From CAISDH01 sp964398805 (lineage in GTDB: Archaea; Micrarchaeota; Micrarchaeia; Micrarchaeales; Micrarchaeaceae): DNA of 14,821 nucleotides. Location: positions 1 to 14,821 of the forward strand of contig CAYNNI010000028.1 of the NCBI GenBank assembly GCA_964398805.1, in the 5' to 3' direction. A program made the translations under genes and the position numbers. Under the pieces are notes generated by a model. It was not told the origin of the DNA and made no database searches. It saw only the letters and a list, made by a program, of their open reading frames with translations. Below, in pieces: positions 12,862 to 14,821 of this stretch. Each line of letters starts with the position of its first letter. Position 1 is the stretch's first letter.

Positions 12862-14154
12862 TTGATAAGAAGCCATTACATAGGCCAGCTCTCGGCCAGC
12901 ATGGACGGCAAGGAGGTCACCATCGCCGGATGGGTCCACGAGGTGCGCGAGACGGGCAAGATAACCTTCATGCTGGTCAGGGACAGGACGGGGATAGCGC
13001 AGGTCATGGGCAAGGCCGGCTCCGCCGGCAATGCCATCCTGAAGGGCATGAGCAAGCCGAAGGAGAGCGTGGTATGCGTACGCGGCACTGTCAGGGCGAG
13101 CAAGGAGGCGAGAAGCGGCTTCGAGATAGAGCCCAAGGATATAACGGACCTGAACCCGCTGTCCGCAAAGATACCGTTCGAGGTCACGGGCAAGGTGCCT
13201 GTCGAGCTCGATGTGAGGCTGGACTACAGGTACATCGACCTCAGGAGAGCCGCGCCCAGCGCGATATTCAACATAGAGTCCACGATGCTCAACTCCTTCA
13301 CGGAGATACAGAAGGCAAACGGCTTCACCGCGATAAGGCCGCCTTCGGTGATAGCGGAGGCGAGCGAGGGGGGCAGCGAGCTCTTCCCCGTCGCATACTT
13401 TGAGAAGGAGGCGTACCTTGCGCAATCGCCGCAGCTGTACAAGCAGCTTGCCGTGATAGGAGGCCTCGACAGGGTCTCGATGATAACCCCGGTCTTCAGG
13501 GCGGAGAAGTCGAATACCGTCTACCACCTGACGGAGTCCACGCAGATGGACATAGAGATGGGCTTCGCTGACCACGAGGATGTGATAAAGATCCTCAACG
13601 AGACTGTCAAGGCCATGATAGAGGCGGTCAAAGATAACAACAAGAAGGACCTTGGCGTGCTGAAGGCGCCCGCCTTGGAGGTGCCCGAAGTCAAGACGGT
13701 GACATACGAGGAGGTAATCGACAGGCTGCACAAGAAGGGTCATGCCCTGGAATTCGGTAACGACATCACGCGCAAGCATGAGAAGGCGATAGAGACAATC
13801 TTCGGCGAGGCTGTGGTCGTAAAGGACTTTCCCGCGGAGCTGCGGGCTTTCTACTCGATGCCCAAGAAGGACAATCCTGAGCTCACCAACAGCTTCGACT
13901 TCATCTACCGCGGGCTTGAGATATGCAGCGGCGCACAGAGGATCCACAAGCCGGAGCTCCTGATAAAGGCGCTTGAGAAGAAAGGCCTCACTCCGAGGAA
14001 GTTCGATTTCTACATAAACGCGTTCCGGTGCGGAGCGCCGCCACACGCGGGGTGGAGCATAGGTCTGGAGAGGTTCGCGATGTCGATAACAGGAGCAAGC
14101 AACATACGCGAGTGCTCGATGTTCCCGCGCGACCGCAAGAGGATAACGCCATAG
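12862..14154 (+). CDS. aspS: Aspartyl-tRNA synthetase, archaeal type, probably non-discriminating
   Basis: This is a class IIb synthetase of 430 residues, usual for the archaeal type. An N-terminal OB-fold anticodon-binding domain (about 1-105, starting GKEVTIAGWVHEVR) is followed by the catalytic core. Motif 2 is FRAEKSNTVYHLTES at 212-226, motif 3 is GWSIGLERF with Arg404, and the ending FPRDRKRITP is standard. The start is a TTG: the codon before it is an in-frame TGA, GAAAGGGG stands 7 bases upstream, and RSHYIG aligns with family N-termini. His26 stands where discriminating archaeal AspRS has Trp or Gln, and is typical of non-discriminating enzymes that also charge tRNA-Asn. At the second known determinant the residue is Arg84, neither the usual Pro nor Lys. 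The gatCAB and tRNA-Asn neighbours favour a non-discriminating enzyme. Confidence 0.97.
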   Translation: MIRSHYIGQLSASMDGKEVTIAGWVHEVRETGKITFMLVRDRTGIAQVMGKAGSAGNAILKGMSKPKESVVCVRGTVRASKEARSGFEIEPKDITDLNPLSAKIPFEVTGKVPVELDVRLDYRYIDLRRAAPSAIFNIESTMLNSFTEIQKANGFTAIRPPSVIAEASEGGSELFPVAYFEKEAYLAQSPQLYKQLAVIGGLDRVSMITPVFRAEKSNTVYHLTESTQMDIEMGFADHEDVIKILNETVKAMIEAVKDNNKKDLGVLKAPALEVPEVKTVTYEEVIDRLHKKGHALEFGNDITRKHEKAIETIFGEAVVVKDFPAELRAFYSMPKKDNPELTNSFDFIYRGLEICSGAQRIHKPELLIKALEKKGLTPRKFDFYINAFRCGAPPHAGWSIGLERFAMSITGASNIRECSMFPRDRKRITP

Positions 14155-14156
14155 CA

Positions 14157-14627
14157 TTACTTGCTGCCGCGTATCTCCTTCTGTATGCGCTTTAGCGTCT
14201 CCTCGCTTGCCTTGGGGCCCATCAGCGACGTGACATAGCCGGGATAGCTTTCGAAGTATACGCGTTCCTCGGCTATCGCCTGCTTGAACAGCTTGTCGGT
14301 GCCTATCGCGGGGTAGAGCTTGGCGTGCAGGTGGTTGACCCCTGTGCCTTCCAAGATCATGTGCACGCGGCCTGTCTTGAGCTTCCTGGCGAGCAGCCTG
14401 ACTACCCTTTTGGCCGCGAAGACGAACTCGGCGAGGTCCTTGTCGCCCAGCTTGAAGGCGTAGCTGGAGATATGCCTCTTCGGCAGTACCAGAGACTGGC
14501 CTTTTATGTTCGGGAAGACGTCGAGTATGGCAAGGTACTTCTTATCTTCGTAGACCTTGTAGCTTGGAACCTTGCCCTCCACTATCCTGCAGAACAGGCA
14601 TCCGTTTGCCTTCGTTGAAGCACCCAT
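14157..14627 (-). CDS. HIT-family nucleotide hydrolase/transferase with altered triad
   Basis: This is a histidine-triad protein of 156 residues. The N-terminal CLFCRIVEGKVPSYKVYED carries the zinc-binding C10-x2-C13 typical of HIT proteins, with H52 in KRHIS. The active-site block is H99-L-H101-A-K103-L-Y: the middle His, which takes the AMP in this family, is kept, but the third His is Lys. Substrates in the family are nucleotide phosphoramidates or dinucleoside polyphosphates; here the substrate is unknown. I start it at the ATG at 14627. A TATA-like box at 14646-14654 then predicts a leaderless message, and an upstream extension would run through that promoter and the IS-like repeat. It converges tail to tail with aspS, with 2 bases between the stops. 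Confidence 0.9.
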   Translation of the reverse strand: MGASTKANGCLFCRIVEGKVPSYKVYEDKKYLAILDVFPNIKGQSLVLPKRHISSYAFKLGDKDLAEFVFAAKRVVRLLARKLKTGRVHMILEGTGVNHLHAKLYPAIGTDKLFKQAIAEERVYFESYPGYVTSLMGPKASEETLKRIQKEIRGSK

Positions 14628-14645
14628 GAAACTTGCAATACCGAG

Positions 14646-14654
14646 CATAAATAA
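14646..14654 (-). promoter_or_regulatory. TATA box of the HIT gene
   Basis: The minus strand reads TTATTTATG, within CCATACTTATTTATGC. Its centre is 23 bases from the ATG at 14627, so transcription should begin at or close to the start codon. It stands 14 bases from the end of the IS-like repeat. Confidence 0.5.
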
Positions 14655-14667
14655 GTATGGTTTCCCA

Positions 14668-14716
14668 GTGACACACTCCCACCCCTGAAGGGTGTGGGCT
14701 TCTTGGTTCAACGACG
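14668..14716 (-). repeat. 49-bp repeat, copy 2: IS200/IS605-like right end
   Basis: This copy is identical to 9446-9494 except at two positions (A versus G in the AGTRTGTCAC end, and C versus T in CGTCGYTGAACC). The hairpin with bulged A and the GTCAC terminus are the same. Sequence beyond GTCAC differs completely between the copies, marking a real element boundary. Here a reading frame enters the repeat from the right edge of the window, so this may be the right end of a larger element whose body is outside. Confidence 0.6.
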
Positions 14717-14821
14717 GAACTTCTTTTTGTCCGTTTCCTCAAGCGTTACTTCCTGCGTGCCCCGCAGTAGTTCTTGCGAACATAGTTGTTTTAGCGTGAC
14801 CAATATCGCCTTTTCGGATTT
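14708..14821 (-). pseudogene. tnpB: Possible 3' end of a tnpB-like gene, cut by the window edge
   Basis: A frame open from the right edge runs 37 codons (ending GTQEVTLEETDKKKFRR) to a TGA at 14708-14710, inside the 49-bp repeat. An adjacent frame continues KEVPSLNQEAHTLQGWEC through the hairpin. Both resemble the poorly conserved C-terminal tails of TnpB proteins, whose genes end in the right end of IS200/IS605 and IS607 elements. The RuvC and zinc-finger motifs that would prove it would lie beyond 14821. The split over two frames could mean decay. The stretch is more AT-rich than aspS. This is inference from position and style. Confidence 0.35.

Noticed and set aside
12574..14157. A 527-codon open frame antisense to aspS
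   Set aside because: It mirrors the aspS codons on the other strand. Its translation is low-complexity (many Leu, Arg, His, Tyr) with no motifs, whereas aspS has every class II motif.
14157..14711. A longer HIT protein starting at 14711
   Set aside because: The extra N-terminus would be translated from the IS-like repeat and from the TATA box. The ATG at 14627 fits the promoter and the HIT domain start.
1..14821. CRISPR array or tandem repeats
   Set aside because: I saw no regularly spaced direct repeats. The only clear long repeat is the 49-bp pair.

Overview
The window looks archaeal. It carries both subunits of the D-family replicative polymerase, an archaeal-type aspartyl-tRNA synthetase, a UPF0147 protein, a tRNA with an intron at position 37/38 bounded by a bulge-helix-bulge motif, TATA-box promoters and apparently leaderless genes. 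Coding DNA is GC-rich, yet AUA is the favoured Ile codon and AGG a common Arg codon. A DPANN archaeon of the Micrarchaeota type is my best guess. That guess rests on gene content and codon style, not on a phylogeny.

Layout, left to right. Bases 1-602 hold the 3' part of an AT-richer winged-helix regulator-like gene on the + strand. Bases 618-857 (-) hold a small unrecognised ORF with a well-placed TATA box. Bases 911-6111 (-) are a tight operon: UPF0147 protein, PolD small subunit (DP1, exonuclease) and PolD large subunit (DP2, polymerase). Bases 6162-7088 (-) encode a VIT1/CCC1-type metal transporter with an N-terminal ferritin-like domain. Bases 7148-9178 (-) encode a PspC-domain protein and a large multi-membrane-span protein resembling GT-C glycosyltransferases. 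Bases 9207-9297 (-) are an intron-containing tRNA-Asp.

Bases 9298-9616 hold no protein gene I can support. They contain the tRNA-Asp promoter, a small hairpin and a 49-bp repeat resembling an IS200/IS605 right end. Bases 9617-12791 (-) are a compact gatC-gatA-gatB-tRNA-Asn unit. It is divergent from aspS (12862-14154, +) across a 70-bp shared promoter region. A HIT-family protein (14157-14627, -) converges on aspS. At the right edge is a second copy of the 49-bp repeat with what looks like the tail of a tnpB-like reading frame.

The central theme is tRNA-dependent asparagine synthesis. A probably non-discriminating AspRS would charge both tRNA-Asp and tRNA-Asn with Asp, and GatCAB would amidate Asp-tRNA(Asn). 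The synthetase, the three amidotransferase subunits and both tRNA substrates lie within 5 kb. The two tRNAs have identical acceptor stems but differ in variable-loop length. The other strong module is the PolD operon, in which both polymerase subunits are translationally linked behind an uncharacterised UPF0147 protein.
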